Shown in pieces: positions 7,309 to 16,046 of a stretch of DNA of 51,204 nt. Within the stretch, counting starts at the first letter, position 1; every line of letters begins with the position of its first letter. Source of the DNA: Ilumatobacter sp. (GTDB lineage: Bacteria > Actinomycetota > Acidimicrobiia > Acidimicrobiales > Ilumatobacteraceae); NCBI RefSeq assembly GCF_030065885.1, contig NZ_JASJCS010000012.1:1-51204 (forward strand), read 5' to 3'. Below the pieces are notes generated by a model. The model searched no databases. It was not told the DNA's origin and was given only the letters and a program-made list of their open reading frames with translations. A program made the translations under genes and the position numbers.

Positions 7309-9069
7309 GTGCTGAAGAAGATCCTGATCGCCAACCGTGGCGAGATCGCCGTGCGCGTGATCCGAGCCGCCCGAGAGCTCGGCATTCAGACGGTCGCCAT
7401 CTACTCCGAGCTCGATCGCAACGCCCACCACGTGCGGATGGCCGACGAGGCCTACGCGCTCGGGGGTCAGACCGCGGCCGAGAGCTACCTCAACACCGAG
7501 GCGATCCTGGGGGCGATCCGCCAGAGCGGCGCCGACGCCGTCCACCCCGGGTACGGCTTCTTCTCGGAGAACGCCGACTTCGCCCGCGCCATCATCGAGC
7601 TCGGCGTGACCTGGATCGGGCCGCCCCCCGAGGCGATCGACGAGATGGGCGACAAGGTGTCGTCGCGGCTCGCGGCGCAGCGCGGCGGCGCACCGATCGT
7701 GCCGGGCACGACCGAGTTCGCCCAGGGTCCCGACGAGATCCGCGACTTCGGCAACGAGCACGGGTGGCCCATCTGCATCAAGGCCGCGTTCGGCGGCGGC
7801 GGTCGGGGTATGAAGGTCGTCGAATCCGCCGACGACGTCGCCGAGGCCATGGCCTCCGCCCAGCGGGAGGCCAAGTCGTTCTTCGGTCGTGACGAGGTCT
7901 ACGTCGAGCGCTACCTGACCTGGCCGCGCCACGTCGAGGTGCAGATCGTCGGCGATCAGCACGGCAACGTCGTCTGGGTCAGCACCCGCGACTGCTCCGC
8001 GCAGCGGCGTCACCAGAAGCTGATCGAGGAAGCACCGGCACCCGGCCTGCCCGACGGCGTCGAAGACGCCATGGGCGAGGCCGCCGTCAAGGCAGCCGAG
8101 GCGGTCGGCTACCACAACGCCGGCACGGTCGAGTTCATCTATCAGGACGGCGAGTTCTTCTTCCTCGAGATGAACACGCGGTTGCAGGTCGAGCACCCCG
8201 TGACCGAGGTGATCACGGGGATCGACCTGGTCGAGTGGCAGATCCGCGTCGCGGCGGGCGAGCAGCTCCCGATGACGCAGGACGAGGTCGCGGCCCGCCG
8301 CTACGGCCACGGCATCGAGGTCCGCATCAACGCCGAGGACCCCGCCGGGGGCAAGTTCCTGCCCGCCCCCGGTCCGATCACGAAGCTGATCGCGCCCGAC
8401 GGCTTCGGTGTGCGGTTCGACTCGGGCTACGAGGCCGGCGACGAGATCAGCCAGTACTACGACAACCTCGTCGGCAAGGTCATCGTGTGGGCCCGCGACC
8501 GCGACATCTGCATCGCCCGCACGATCCGCGCCCTCGAGGACATCGTTGTCGAAGGCGTCGCCACCACGGTCCCGGCCGATCTCGCGATCCTGCGGCACCC
8601 CGACTTCGCAGCGGTCGAGCACTCGACCAAGTGGGTCGAGCAGACGCTCGACCTGTCCGGCCTGGCACCGATCGCGCACGCAGGCGACGAGGACGCGGAC
8701 GACGAACCGCTGGTCGAACGTTCGACGATGGTCGAGGTCAACGGCAAGCGCTTCTCGGTCAAGCTCTGGGTGCCCGAGACCGTCGGGGTGGCGGCGGCGC
8801 CCGCGAAGGCGAAGAAGAAGCGCGCCGCGGGCGCGGGCTCGGGCGGTGGCGCCGGCTCGGGTGAGGTCACCGTGCCGATGCAGGGCACGATCGTCAAGGT
8901 GCTGGTCGAGGTCGGTCAGGCGGTCGAGGCCGGCGAGGGGGTCGTCGTGCTCGAGGCGATGAAGATGGAGAACCAGATCAACGCCGACACGGCCGGCACC
9001 ATCGCCGAGATCAAGGTCGCACCGGGCGACACGGTCGGCGGCGGCGACGTCGTCGTCGTGATCGGCTGA
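7309..9069 (+). CDS. Acetyl-/propionyl-CoA carboxylase alpha chain (biotin carboxylase plus biotin carrier)
   Basis: 586 aa. It carboxylates its own biotin using ATP and bicarbonate, and a separate beta chain (not in this window) passes CO2 to acetyl- or propionyl-CoA. The order is: biotin carboxylase N-domain (LKKILIANRGEIAVRVIRAA, residues 1-110), ATP-grasp (KAAFGGGGRGMKVV, then EMNTRLQVEHPVTE), C-domain, a basic linker (AKAKKKRAAG), and a biotinyl domain with EAMKMENQ whose Lys552 is the attachment site. An upstream TTG (7300) is in frame, but GTG 7309 has the -10 at the right leaderless distance. The acyl-CoA preference cannot be read from this subunit. Confidence 0.94.
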   Translation: MLKKILIANRGEIAVRVIRAARELGIQTVAIYSELDRNAHHVRMADEAYALGGQTAAESYLNTEAILGAIRQSGADAVHPGYGFFSENADFARAIIELGVTWIGPPPEAIDEMGDKVSSRLAAQRGGAPIVPGTTEFAQGPDEIRDFGNEHGWPICIKAAFGGGGRGMKVVESADDVAEAMASAQREAKSFFGRDEVYVERYLTWPRHVEVQIVGDQHGNVVWVSTRDCSAQRRHQKLIEEAPAPGLPDGVEDAMGEAAVKAAEAVGYHNAGTVEFIYQDGEFFFLEMNTRLQVEHPVTEVITGIDLVEWQIRVAAGEQLPMTQDEVAARRYGHGIEVRINAEDPAGGKFLPAPGPITKLIAPDGFGVRFDSGYEAGDEISQYYDNLVGKVIVWARDRDICIARTIRALEDIVVEGVATTVPADLAILRHPDFAAVEHSTKWVEQTLDLSGLAPIAHAGDEDADDEPLVERSTMVEVNGKRFSVKLWVPETVGVAAAPAKAKKKRAAGAGSGGGAGSGEVTVPMQGTIVKVLVEVGQAVEAGEGVVVLEAMKMENQINADTAGTIAEIKVAPGDTVGGGDVVVVIG

Positions 9070-9075
9070 CCGTCC

Positions 9076-9091
9076 GTGATCGCCTGATCAC
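9076..9091. terminator. Possible bidirectional terminator between convergent genes
   Basis: GTGATC and GATCAC (6 bp each) around a 4-nt loop, between the carboxylase stop (9069) and the last codons of the opposing CcdA-like gene. The hairpin is short and has no T-run. Confidence 0.3.
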
Positions 9092-9705
9092 TCGAGCGTC
9101 CAGCGCGTCAGCGTGACGACCACGTCGTCGTGCTGACCGAGCGCGATCGAGCCGGCCACCACCGCGCCGACCGCGAACGCCACGACGGCGGCGCCGAACA
9201 CCACACGATCCGACGGTTCGACCACACGGTGGATCAACGCGACCCCCGCGACGGGCACCATCGCGCCCAGCATGTACGCGGACATCGGGATCAGCTGGCC
9301 GCCGATCCCGTCCTGTGCGCCGTTGAGGATGTCGCCGAGCTCGACGCCGACACACGGCCGCCACCACAGCGTGGCCACGAACGTCACGACCCCTGCCAGC
9401 GCCGTCTGCGTCCGCTGGTCGTGCAGCCGCTCGACTCGCGACCGTGGCCCCCACACCAGCACCGCGAGGAGCGCGATGACGGCGATGCCCGACACGCGGA
9501 GCGCCCAGCCGTCCAGGACGTACCAGTTCCCGGCGAGCAGCCAGCCGCCGACCACGCCGGCGACGACGACGGCAGCGAGCGCCTGCCAGCGCGATCGCGC
9601 CGTCACGACCGCGATCGTCGCCGGGGCGATCAGCAGGAACGTGCACGGTTGCGTCGTGGCGCGAACCGCCTCCGCGAACGGGCCGACGACCGCGACGCCG
9701 ACCAC
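9088..9705 (-). CDS. CcdA/DsbD-like transmembrane thiol-disulfide carrier
   Basis: 205 aa, mostly hydrophobic, with about six membrane segments. Cys21 sits in TTQPCTFLLIAPATI and Cys118 in WWRPCVGVELG. One Cys-Pro-flanked cysteine in each half of the protein is the pattern of CcdA-type proteins, which pass electrons from cytoplasmic thioredoxin across the membrane. It starts at GTG 9705, 3 nt after the stop of the TlpA-like gene, so the two form an electron-transfer pair feeding an outward-facing thioredoxin. Similarity to canonical CcdA is recognisable but not strong. Confidence 0.7.
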   Translation of the reverse strand: MVGVAVVGPFAEAVRATTQPCTFLLIAPATIAVVTARSRWQALAAVVVAGVVGGWLLAGNWYVLDGWALRVSGIAVIALLAVLVWGPRSRVERLHDQRTQTALAGVVTFVATLWWRPCVGVELGDILNGAQDGIGGQLIPMSAYMLGAMVPVAGVALIHRVVEPSDRVVFGAAVVAFAVGAVVAGSIALGQHDDVVVTLTRWTLE

Positions 9706-9708
9706 CGC

Positions 9709-10341
9709 TCAGGCCGGTTCGGCGAGCAGGGCCTGCACGGCGGCGTCGATCTCGGCGTACCGCCCCTCGCCGATGTGGTCGTAGCGGATGTGGCCGTCTC
9801 GATCGAGGAGGTAGATCCGGGGCCAGTGGCCGCGACGTCCCTCCTGCCAGAAGTGGAACGTCCGCTTGGTGGTGTCGAGCACGATCGGCCAGGTGACGCC
9901 GAGCTCGCCGGCGGCCTCGACGATGTTGTCGACCTCGGCCTCGTAGGAGAACTCGGGCGAGTGGATGCCGACGATCTCGAAACCCTGATCGGCGTACTTC
10001 GCGTACATGTCGGACATGGCATCGAGGGTGTTCTTGCAGTTCCGGCAACCGAACGTCCAGAACTGCACGGCGACGACGTCGCCTCGCAGCTCCTCGAGCG
10101 ACGTGACGTCGCTCTGCAGCCAGCCGTCGATCTCGAGCAGCTCCGGGTGGAGACCGCGGTCCGGCAGTTCGGGTGGAGCGACGGCAGGGACGATGAGATC
10201 GGGTTCGGGCAGCGCCTCGCCCGCGACCGGAGCGGGTGGGGCCGCCTCGTCGGTCGAACCTCCGCTCAACACGACCGCACCCACGATCGCCGCCAGCGCG
10301 ACCAGGCCGATCGCGGCGAGCGTGCGAGGGCCTGCAGGCAT
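9709..10341 (-). CDS. TlpA-like membrane-anchored thioredoxin-fold protein
   Basis: 210 aa. An N-terminal membrane anchor (residues 7-27) and a Pro/Ala-rich linker lead to an extracytoplasmic thioredoxin domain. The redox motif is WTFGCRNCKN (Cys99, Cys102), followed by EIVGIHSPEF and HWPRIYLLDRDGHIRYDHIGEG, typical of TlpA/AhpC-TSA-type proteins. It probably reduces or isomerises disulfides in exported proteins or in cytochrome c assembly. ATG 10341 is preferred over upstream alternatives because it places the membrane segment at the N-terminus. It precedes and is coupled to the CcdA-like gene. Confidence 0.87.
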   Translation of the reverse strand: MPAGPRTLAAIGLVALAAIVGAVVLSGGSTDEAAPPAPVAGEALPEPDLIVPAVAPPELPDRGLHPELLEIDGWLQSDVTSLEELRGDVVAVQFWTFGCRNCKNTLDAMSDMYAKYADQGFEIVGIHSPEFSYEAEVDNIVEAAGELGVTWPIVLDTTKRTFHFWQEGRRGHWPRIYLLDRDGHIRYDHIGEGRYAEIDAAVQALLAEPA

Positions 10342-10425
10342 GACGCCAGTGTCGCGGCCACTCGCCGCGGGCGCCACCGGACTGCGCTTACGAAATCCGA
10401 AACACTCCGTGCGAGCGCAGGCCGC

Positions 10426-11784
10426 CTACTCGGCCGCTTCGGCGAGCGCCTCGCTCAGCGCCGGGTGCACGAGGAGGCTCTCGACGATGTCGTTGACCCG
10501 CAGGTTCGCGGTGACTGCGAGCGCGATCACCGAGATCAGCTCGGCAGCGTGGCGACCGACGATGGAACCGCCCAGCACGACGCCGGTGGCCGGGTCGGAG
10601 ATGATCTTCACGAATCCGCGCGGATCGTTGTTGATCTGCGCCTTCGCAGTGGTGGCGAAGGGGACCTTCGTGACGCGGATCTTGCGTCCCTCGGCGAACG
10701 CCTCGGCCTCGGCCAGACCGACGTCGGCGATCTCGGGTTCGGTGAAGATCGCCGATGCGGCCTTGTCGTAGTCCAGGTGGCGGTGCTCGATGGTGTGCAG
10801 GCCCATGACGTGCTCGGCGACCTTGCGGCCCTGCATGGACGCGACCGACGACAAGGGGAGCTTGCCGCTGACGTCGCCCGCGGCGTAGATGTGCTTCTGG
10901 TTGGTCACGCAGTGGTGGTTGATCGGGATGTAGCCGCCGTCGGTGACGACCCCGGCGGCGTCGAGACCGAGCGACTCGGTGTTCGGCACCGAGCCGATCG
11001 CGAGCACCGCGTGACTCGACCGGACGCTGCGTCCGTCATCGCACCGGACGATCACACCGTCGCCGTCGGGATCGCGATCGATGCGCTCGGCGCGTGCGCC
11101 CTTCAGCAGCTTCACGCCCCGAGCGACGAAGTCGTCCTCGAGGACACCGGCGACCTCGGGGTCCTTGCCGGGCAAGACGTGCTGCCGGCTGACGACCAAC
11201 GTGACCTCGGCGCCGAACGACGAGAACATGTGCACGAACTCGACGCCGGTGACGCCCGATCCGACCACGGTGACGCTCTCCGGGAACGACTTGGGCGGGT
11301 AGCAGTCACGGGTGGTCAGGATGCGATCGCCGTCGGGCGTACACCAGTCGGGCACGCGCGGCCGCGAGCCGGTGGATACGAGCGCGGTGTCGAACTCGAT
11401 CTCCTCGGTACCCTCGGGCCCGTCGACGAGCACCGTGTGGGGGCTGGTGAACCGGCCGACGCCGTTGACGATCCGGACGCCCTGGCTGTCGAGCAGCTGG
11501 ATGATGTCGCGCTGCAGGTGGGCCTTGATGTCCTCGATGCGCGTCGTCAGCGCCTCGATGTCGACGCCTGCCTCGGCGTGCTCGAGGCCCATGCCGCTGA
11601 CGCGACGCGTGAAGCTCATCGCGCCGCCGGTCGCGATCATCGCCTTCGACGGGATGCAGTCCCACAGGTGGGCCGCACCGCCGAGGACATCCCGCTCGAC
11701 GACGGTGACCTCGGCGCCGAGCCGCGCGGCGTAGGTGGCGGCCTGGTGTCCGGCGGGACCGCCGCCGAGGATGACGAAACGCAT
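10426..11784 (-). CDS. LpdA-like flavoprotein of the pyridine nucleotide-disulfide reductase family
   Basis: 452 aa, normal family length. FAD loop ILGGGPAGHQAA (residues 5-16), NAD(P) loop TVVGSGVTGVEF and second FAD segment HIYAAGDVSGKL are all present, as is the C-terminal HPALSE segment (His440, Glu445). The redox centre reads GGAAHLWDCIPSK. The second cysteine (Cys43) is there, but the first of the usual CxxxxC pair is Ala38. Mycobacterial LpdA (Rv3303c) also lacks one of these cysteines and acts as a quinone reductase, so a quinone or other non-disulfide acceptor is more likely than lipoamide. ATG 11784 lies 6 nt from TAGCCT. Confidence 0.85.
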   Translation of the reverse strand: MRFVILGGGPAGHQAATYAARLGAEVTVVERDVLGGAAHLWDCIPSKAMIATGGAMSFTRRVSGMGLEHAEAGVDIEALTTRIEDIKAHLQRDIIQLLDSQGVRIVNGVGRFTSPHTVLVDGPEGTEEIEFDTALVSTGSRPRVPDWCTPDGDRILTTRDCYPPKSFPESVTVVGSGVTGVEFVHMFSSFGAEVTLVVSRQHVLPGKDPEVAGVLEDDFVARGVKLLKGARAERIDRDPDGDGVIVRCDDGRSVRSSHAVLAIGSVPNTESLGLDAAGVVTDGGYIPINHHCVTNQKHIYAAGDVSGKLPLSSVASMQGRKVAEHVMGLHTIEHRHLDYDKAASAIFTEPEIADVGLAEAEAFAEGRKIRVTKVPFATTAKAQINNDPRGFVKIISDPATGVVLGGSIVGRHAAELISVIALAVTANLRVNDIVESLLVHPALSEALAEAAE

Positions 11785-11790
11785 GTCGAC

Positions 11791-11796
11791 AGGCTA
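11791..11796 (-). promoter_or_regulatory. Putative -10 element of the LpdA-like gene
   Basis: TAGCCT on the minus strand, 6 nt before ATG 11784. It overlaps the stop region of the upstream peptidase gene, so the flavoprotein probably has its own leaderless transcript. Confidence 0.4.
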
Positions 11797-13137
11797 CGAC
11801 CCGTGCGGGTGGTCGTGGTGCGAATGCACCATCCCCTCGCCGCCGGCCGTCAGCACGCCGGCGCCGACGGGGCCGGGCTGCGCGTCCTCGGTGAGCGGGT
11901 TGACGATGTTCGGGCAGTACGTGGACGGGAACGAGATCTGGTCGCGGGGCTCGCCGACCCACTCGAAGTGCATGCCGTCGGGCCGGCGGAAGTTGCCGCC
12001 CCACGCGAATCCGTGCTTGCGGAAGATCCGGACGACGCGGCAGTCCATCTGCGGCACGCACCCGTTGCAGTTCGACTGGGTGTTCGTGTCGAGCGCCATG
12101 CCGTAGGTGTGGCGCGACAGGAACCCGCTCGTGCGGCTGTACCGCGGCACGTAGCAGCCGCCCGCGGAGTTGGCGTTGGCGACGTCGATCGCACCGGCCA
12201 GACCCGCCGCGGCGACCTCGGCGAGCGCCGCGCGCAGTGCGGGCTCGACCTGGACGTGGCAGCGCGCCCGGATGCGGATCGTCTCGTTGAGCAGCACGCG
12301 CCCGGGAGCGAGGTTCGCCGCTTGCCACGTCGGGTGCATCGAGATGCTCCCGTCGGCCGTGAGCGTGTACCAGGGCTCTCCCAAGGCGACCTTCGTGCGC
12401 GCGGTGCTGAGGGTGTCGTCCGGGTCTGGTGGGTCCCAGCTGCGGTTGACCTTCGTGTCGCGCCGGGTCAGGAGGCCGACATCGGCGACGGCGTCGTCGA
12501 ACGCCTGGCGATCGTCGATGTCCCAGACGACGACGCGCGTGTCGGCGGTCGCACCGAGTCGTTCGGCGACGTCGAACGTGAAGACGAGCTCGGCCCAGCC
12601 GATCTGGTCGTACGAACGGATGCCGGCGACGGTCAAGGGGACGACCGAGCCGGTCCTCGACTGCATGACGACCACGTCGCCGACCTGGGCCCCGGTGATC
12701 GACGCCGTGACCTCGTTCATGACGACCGAGTCGGGCGTCAGCACCTGGGACACGTCGGCACCCATCACGCCGCCCACCGCGCCGTCGGGCAGCGAGATGT
12801 ACACCATCGGGATCAGGTAGCCGGCCGGCGGCGCATGGACGGTGGCACCGTTGCGGGTCATGCGCTGCATCCCGAGCGAACCGCTGCGGCTGGTCGAGGC
12901 GGTGGCGCCGACACGTCGCGCCGCGGCGTCGGTGAGGTCGATGACCTCCCGATCGACGTCACCGACGTCGAACACGACGGCAAGGTCGCCGATCGGCTGC
13001 ACGGCACGTACTGCCGGCACATCGACCTCGGCCGCCCGGTCGACGCCGTTCGCGAGGGCGTAGACCGATGCAGCGCCGGCGAACGCCGCGACGGCAGCGA
13101 GCGCGGCGGCGCGAGTGGTCGACAGTCGGGCGGACAT
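11794..13137 (-). CDS. Exported M15-type D-Ala-D-Ala carboxypeptidase-like protein
   Basis: 447 aa. An N-terminal hydrophobic segment (residues 10-30) suggests a signal anchor. The middle of the chain is not recognised. The C-terminal part has SRHTYGMALDTN and DGMHFEWVG, the two zinc-ligand motifs of the M15 (VanY/DacB-like) family: His and Asp in the first, His in the second. Several cysteines surround this site (ARCHVQ, GGCYVP, NCNGCVPQMDC). The last residues are His-rich (MVHSHHDHPHGS) and may bind metal. A role in peptidoglycan trimming is inferred. ATG 13137 is chosen because TACGAT lies 7 nt upstream; ATG 13146 is the alternative. Confidence 0.75.
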   Translation of the reverse strand: MSARLSTTRAAALAAVAAFAGAASVYALANGVDRAAEVDVPAVRAVQPIGDLAVVFDVGDVDREVIDLTDAAARRVGATASTSRSGSLGMQRMTRNGATVHAPPAGYLIPMVYISLPDGAVGGVMGADVSQVLTPDSVVMNEVTASITGAQVGDVVVMQSRTGSVVPLTVAGIRSYDQIGWAELVFTFDVAERLGATADTRVVVWDIDDRQAFDDAVADVGLLTRRDTKVNRSWDPPDPDDTLSTARTKVALGEPWYTLTADGSISMHPTWQAANLAPGRVLLNETIRIRARCHVQVEPALRAALAEVAAAGLAGAIDVANANSAGGCYVPRYSRTSGFLSRHTYGMALDTNTQSNCNGCVPQMDCRVVRIFRKHGFAWGGNFRRPDGMHFEWVGEPRDQISFPSTYCPNIVNPLTEDAQPGPVGAGVLTAGGEGMVHSHHDHPHGS

Positions 13138-13144
13138 CCGGGAC

Positions 13145-13150
13145 ATCGTA
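13145..13150 (-). promoter_or_regulatory. Putative -10 element of the M15-type gene
   Basis: TACGAT on the minus strand, 7 nt before ATG 13137. It overlaps the alternative ATG at 13146, which argues against that start. Confidence 0.4.
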
Positions 13151-13203
13151 CGGACAGATCGGCAAGTCAGGGTGGCGGCCGGAGGGTCAAGGACTACCGT
13201 CTG

Positions 13204-14733
13204 GTGCTCGTGGACGAGCCGACCGACACCCCTGACGACCAGCACACCGGCAGTGGCCTGGTCGCGGAGAAGGCCAGGCGGCTCCACCGCATCGCCGAAC
13301 TGCGCGAGCGCGGTGACGAGCCGTACCCGTACCGGTTCGACCGGTCGCACACGCTCGGGGAGGTCCGCGGCAAGTGGGGCGAGCTCGAGGCCGGGACCGA
13401 GACCGAGCACGAGGTCGCCATCGCCGGCCGGGTGATGTTGAAGCGAGACTCGGGCAAGCTCGTCTTCGCGACCGTTCGCGATCGTTCGGGCGATCTGCAG
13501 CTGTTCATCTCGAAGGCGGTCATCGGCGACGACGCGTTCGAGGACGTCAAGGCGCTCGACCTCGGCGACTGGGTCGGTGTGCAGGGCACGGTCATGACCA
13601 CACGCAAGGGCGAGCTGTCGGTCAAGGCATCGACGGTCGAGCTGCTCGCCAAGGCGATCCGACCGTTGCCCGACAAGTGGCACGGCCTCACCGATGTCGA
13701 CACCCGGTTCCGGCAGCGCTACGCCGACCTCATGATGAACGACGAGGCGCGGCGCGTGTTCGAGGTCCGCCACGAGGTGATCTCGAGCTTCCGGCGCACC
13801 CTGCACGCCGAGGGCTTCATCGAGGTCGAGACGCCAGTGCTGCACCACGAGCCGGGCGGTGCCCATGCGCGCCCGTTCGTCACGCACCACCACACCCTCG
13901 ACCTCGAGCTCCACCTGCGGATCGCACTCGAGCTGCACCTCAAGCGGCTGATCGTCGGCGGACTCGAACGCGTCTACGAGATCGGCCGGATCTTCCGGAA
14001 CGAGGGGATCTCGACCCGCCACAACCCCGAGTTCACGATGATGGAGCTCTACCAGGCGTTCGCCGACTGGAACGAGATGATGGACATCACCGAGCGTCTG
14101 ATCGTGCAGGGCGCACGCGATGCGATCGGCACGACCGTCGTCGAGATCCGCGGCGAGACGGTCGACCTGGCCGACCCCTGGCCCCGCATGGCCATGGTCG
14201 ACCACGTGTGCGAGACACTGGGCCGCGAGGTGCACCCGTCGCAGCCGGTCGAGGACCTCCGCAGGCTGGCCGACGAGCAGGAGGTGCCCTGGGAGGAGCA
14301 CTGGGGCGGCGGCAAGCTCGTCGAGGCGCTGTTCGAGAAGCGCTGCGAGCACGACATCGTCCGGCCGACGTTCGTGACCGGTCACCCGACCGAGATCTCG
14401 CCGCTCGCACGCGCCGACCGCGACGATCCCTGGCTCACCGAGCGCTTCGAGCTGTTCATCGACTCCCGTGAGATCGGCAACGGCTACAGCGAGCTCAACG
14501 ACCCGGTCGAGCAGCGCCAACGGTTCGAGGACGAGCAGGCGGCCAAGGAGGCCGGCGATTCCGAGCGTGGCACCGTCGACGAGGACTACCTGCGGGCGCT
14601 CGAGTACGGCATGCCGCCGACCGGTGGGCTCGGCATCGGCATGGACCGTGTGGCGATGCTGCTCGCCGGCGTCGACAGCATCAAGGAAGTGATCCTCTTC
14701 CCCACCCTCCGCCCAGAACAGGAGCCGCACTGA
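13204..14733 (+). CDS. lysS: Lysine--tRNA ligase, class II
   Basis: 509 aa. It charges tRNA-Lys. An N-terminal OB-fold anticodon domain ([24 protein letters not shown]) precedes the class II catalytic core. Motif 1 is [20 protein letters not shown], motif 2 is [20 protein letters not shown] and motif 3 is [15 protein letters not shown]. Length is normal. The start is uncertain: GTG 13204 has AAGGA about 10 nt upstream, and GTG 13210 also fits. The stop overlaps the dapD start (TGATG), which links lysine charging and lysine synthesis in one transcript. Confidence 0.95.
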   Translation: MLVDEPTDTPDDQHTGSGLVAEKARRLHRIAELRERGDEPYPYRFDRSHTLGEVRGKWGELEAGTETEHEVAIAGRVMLKRDSGKLVFATVRDRSGDLQLFISKAVIGDDAFEDVKALDLGDWVGVQGTVMTTRKGELSVKASTVELLAKAIRPLPDKWHGLTDVDTRFRQRYADLMMNDEARRVFEVRHEVISSFRRTLHAEGFIEVETPVLHHEPGGAHARPFVTHHHTLDLELHLRIALELHLKRLIVGGLERVYEIGRIFRNEGISTRHNPEFTMMELYQAFADWNEMMDITERLIVQGARDAIGTTVVEIRGETVDLADPWPRMAMVDHVCETLGREVHPSQPVEDLRRLADEQEVPWEEHWGGGKLVEALFEKRCEHDIVRPTFVTGHPTEISPLARADRDDPWLTERFELFIDSREIGNGYSELNDPVEQRQRFEDEQAAKEAGDSERGTVDEDYLRALEYGMPPTGGLGIGMDRVAMLLAGVDSIKEVILFPTLRPEQEPH

Positions 14734-15677
14734 TGACACGGATGGCATGGGGAGCCGGGCTCGCCACCGAAGCCGCCGACGGCACCACGCTCGACTGCTG
14801 GTACCGCTGGTTCGACTGGGGCGAGTTCGGAGACGACGACATGGTCGCCAAGTACCCGGACCTCGACGAGCAGCTCGGGTTGCGTGAACAGCGCGACGAG
14901 GTCCGCAACGTGACGGTGCGCCCGGTCCGCATCACGATCGACGTCGACGAGCCACCCGCCTCGCCAGCCGACGGCTACCTGCGCCTGCACTTGCTCTCCG
15001 GCCGCCTGGCAGCGCCGCGGACGATCAACGTCGACGGCATGTTCGGAGCGCTCAACAACGCGGTGTGGACGAACCTCGGGCCGATCGCAGTGAACGAGCT
15101 CGACGACGTTCGACTGCGCGTCAAGCAGGCCGGGGACGTGCTGCACGTCCACGGCGTCGACAAGTTCCCGCGCATGCTCGACTACGTCGTGCCGAGCGGC
15201 GTGCGCATCGCCGACGCCTCCCGCGTCCGGCTCGGGGCCCACCTCGCCGACGGCACCGTCGTCATGCACGAGGGGTTCTGCAACTTCAACGCCGGCACGC
15301 TGGGCACCTCGATGGTCGAGGGCCGCATCTCGGCCGGAGTGGTCGTCGGCGACGGCAGCGACGTCGGTGGCGGAGCGTCGATCCAGGGGACGTTGTCGGG
15401 CGGCGGCAAGGAGGTGATCTCGATCGGTGAGCGCTGCCTGCTCGGCGCCAACGCCGGCATCGGCATCAGCCTCGGCGACGACTGCGCGGTCGAAGCCGGC
15501 CTGTACATCACCGCGTCGACGCCCGTCACGACCCCCGACGGCGTCGTGAAGGCCCGCGAGATCTCCGGCATCAGCGGCACGCTGTTCATCCGCGACGGCC
15601 AGACCGGCAAGGTCATCGCCCGCCCCCGCACCAAGAGCTGGGGCGAGCTGAACGAGGCGCTCCACACCGGGCACTGA
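14733..15677 (+). CDS. dapD: 2,3,4,5-tetrahydropyridine-2,6-dicarboxylate N-succinyltransferase (actinobacterial type)
   Basis: 314 aa. It adds succinyl from succinyl-CoA to tetrahydrodipicolinate in the succinylase branch of the DAP/lysine pathway. The N-terminal half is the actinobacterial DapD type ([41 protein letters not shown]). The C-terminal half is a left-handed beta-helix of hexapeptide repeats ([57 protein letters not shown]). It is translationally coupled to lysS by a TGATG overlap. Confidence 0.93.
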   Translation: MTRMAWGAGLATEAADGTTLDCWYRWFDWGEFGDDDMVAKYPDLDEQLGLREQRDEVRNVTVRPVRITIDVDEPPASPADGYLRLHLLSGRLAAPRTINVDGMFGALNNAVWTNLGPIAVNELDDVRLRVKQAGDVLHVHGVDKFPRMLDYVVPSGVRIADASRVRLGAHLADGTVVMHEGFCNFNAGTLGTSMVEGRISAGVVVGDGSDVGGGASIQGTLSGGGKEVISIGERCLLGANAGIGISLGDDCAVEAGLYITASTPVTTPDGVVKAREISGISGTLFIRDGQTGKVIARPRTKSWGELNEALHTGH

Positions 15678-16046
15678 GTGTTCGGGCTTCGCACGCGCTC
15701 GGGCTGGTAGCCCTCGCCTGGCCGGAGCTGACGGGCTCGCTGCGCTGCGCTCCTCGCCTCCCCGCCTGGGGGAAGCGCGGTCGACCGGCGCGACATGTCC
15801 AGCTCCGCCTGACCGAGCTCGCATCTCCGCTCTGCTCCGACGCTCACCCACCTCGTTGGCGCGACGCGGTCGGTCCGCGAGATGACCGCTCGAGCACAGA
15901 GTTCCCTGTCGGCACCAGCATCGGGACGGCTGCGGGCTCGATGGCGATACTGGGCGCATCGAGCCGTGACGAGAGCGCCGGGCACATCTCGTCACAGGTG
16001 GCGGGCGTACCAGGCTGGGCGCGGTGCCGGCGGCGATACTGGGGCG
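15678..16046. other. 369-nt intergenic stretch with one copy of a dispersed repeat
   Basis: No credible gene was found on either strand: codon patterns are inconsistent, and the open frames are only extensions of neighbouring frames. It contains a 59-nt segment (15813-15871) that recurs upstream of the second EamA transporter (40068-40127), and a GATACT element (16035-16040) 6 nt before the EamA start. Confidence 0.55.
15813..15871. repeat. Dispersed non-coding repeat, copy 1
   Basis: Aligns with 40068-40127 with one single-base gap and about seven substitutions over 60 nt. Both copies lie upstream of an EamA-family transporter gene, here about 175 nt before its start. Shared blocks include CATCTCCGCTC and GGCGCGACGCG. 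Confidence 0.75.

Noticed and set aside
9130..13200. Very long plus-strand open frame running into lysS
   Set aside because: It is antisense to five genes with clear families. The residues are Arg/Asp-rich shadow sequence typical of high-GC DNA. Only the lysS part from about 13204 is real.
13147..14748. Minus-strand extension of the M15-type frame across lysS
   Set aside because: Pure shadow of lysS. The hydrophobic signal segment and the TACGAT element place the true start at 13137.
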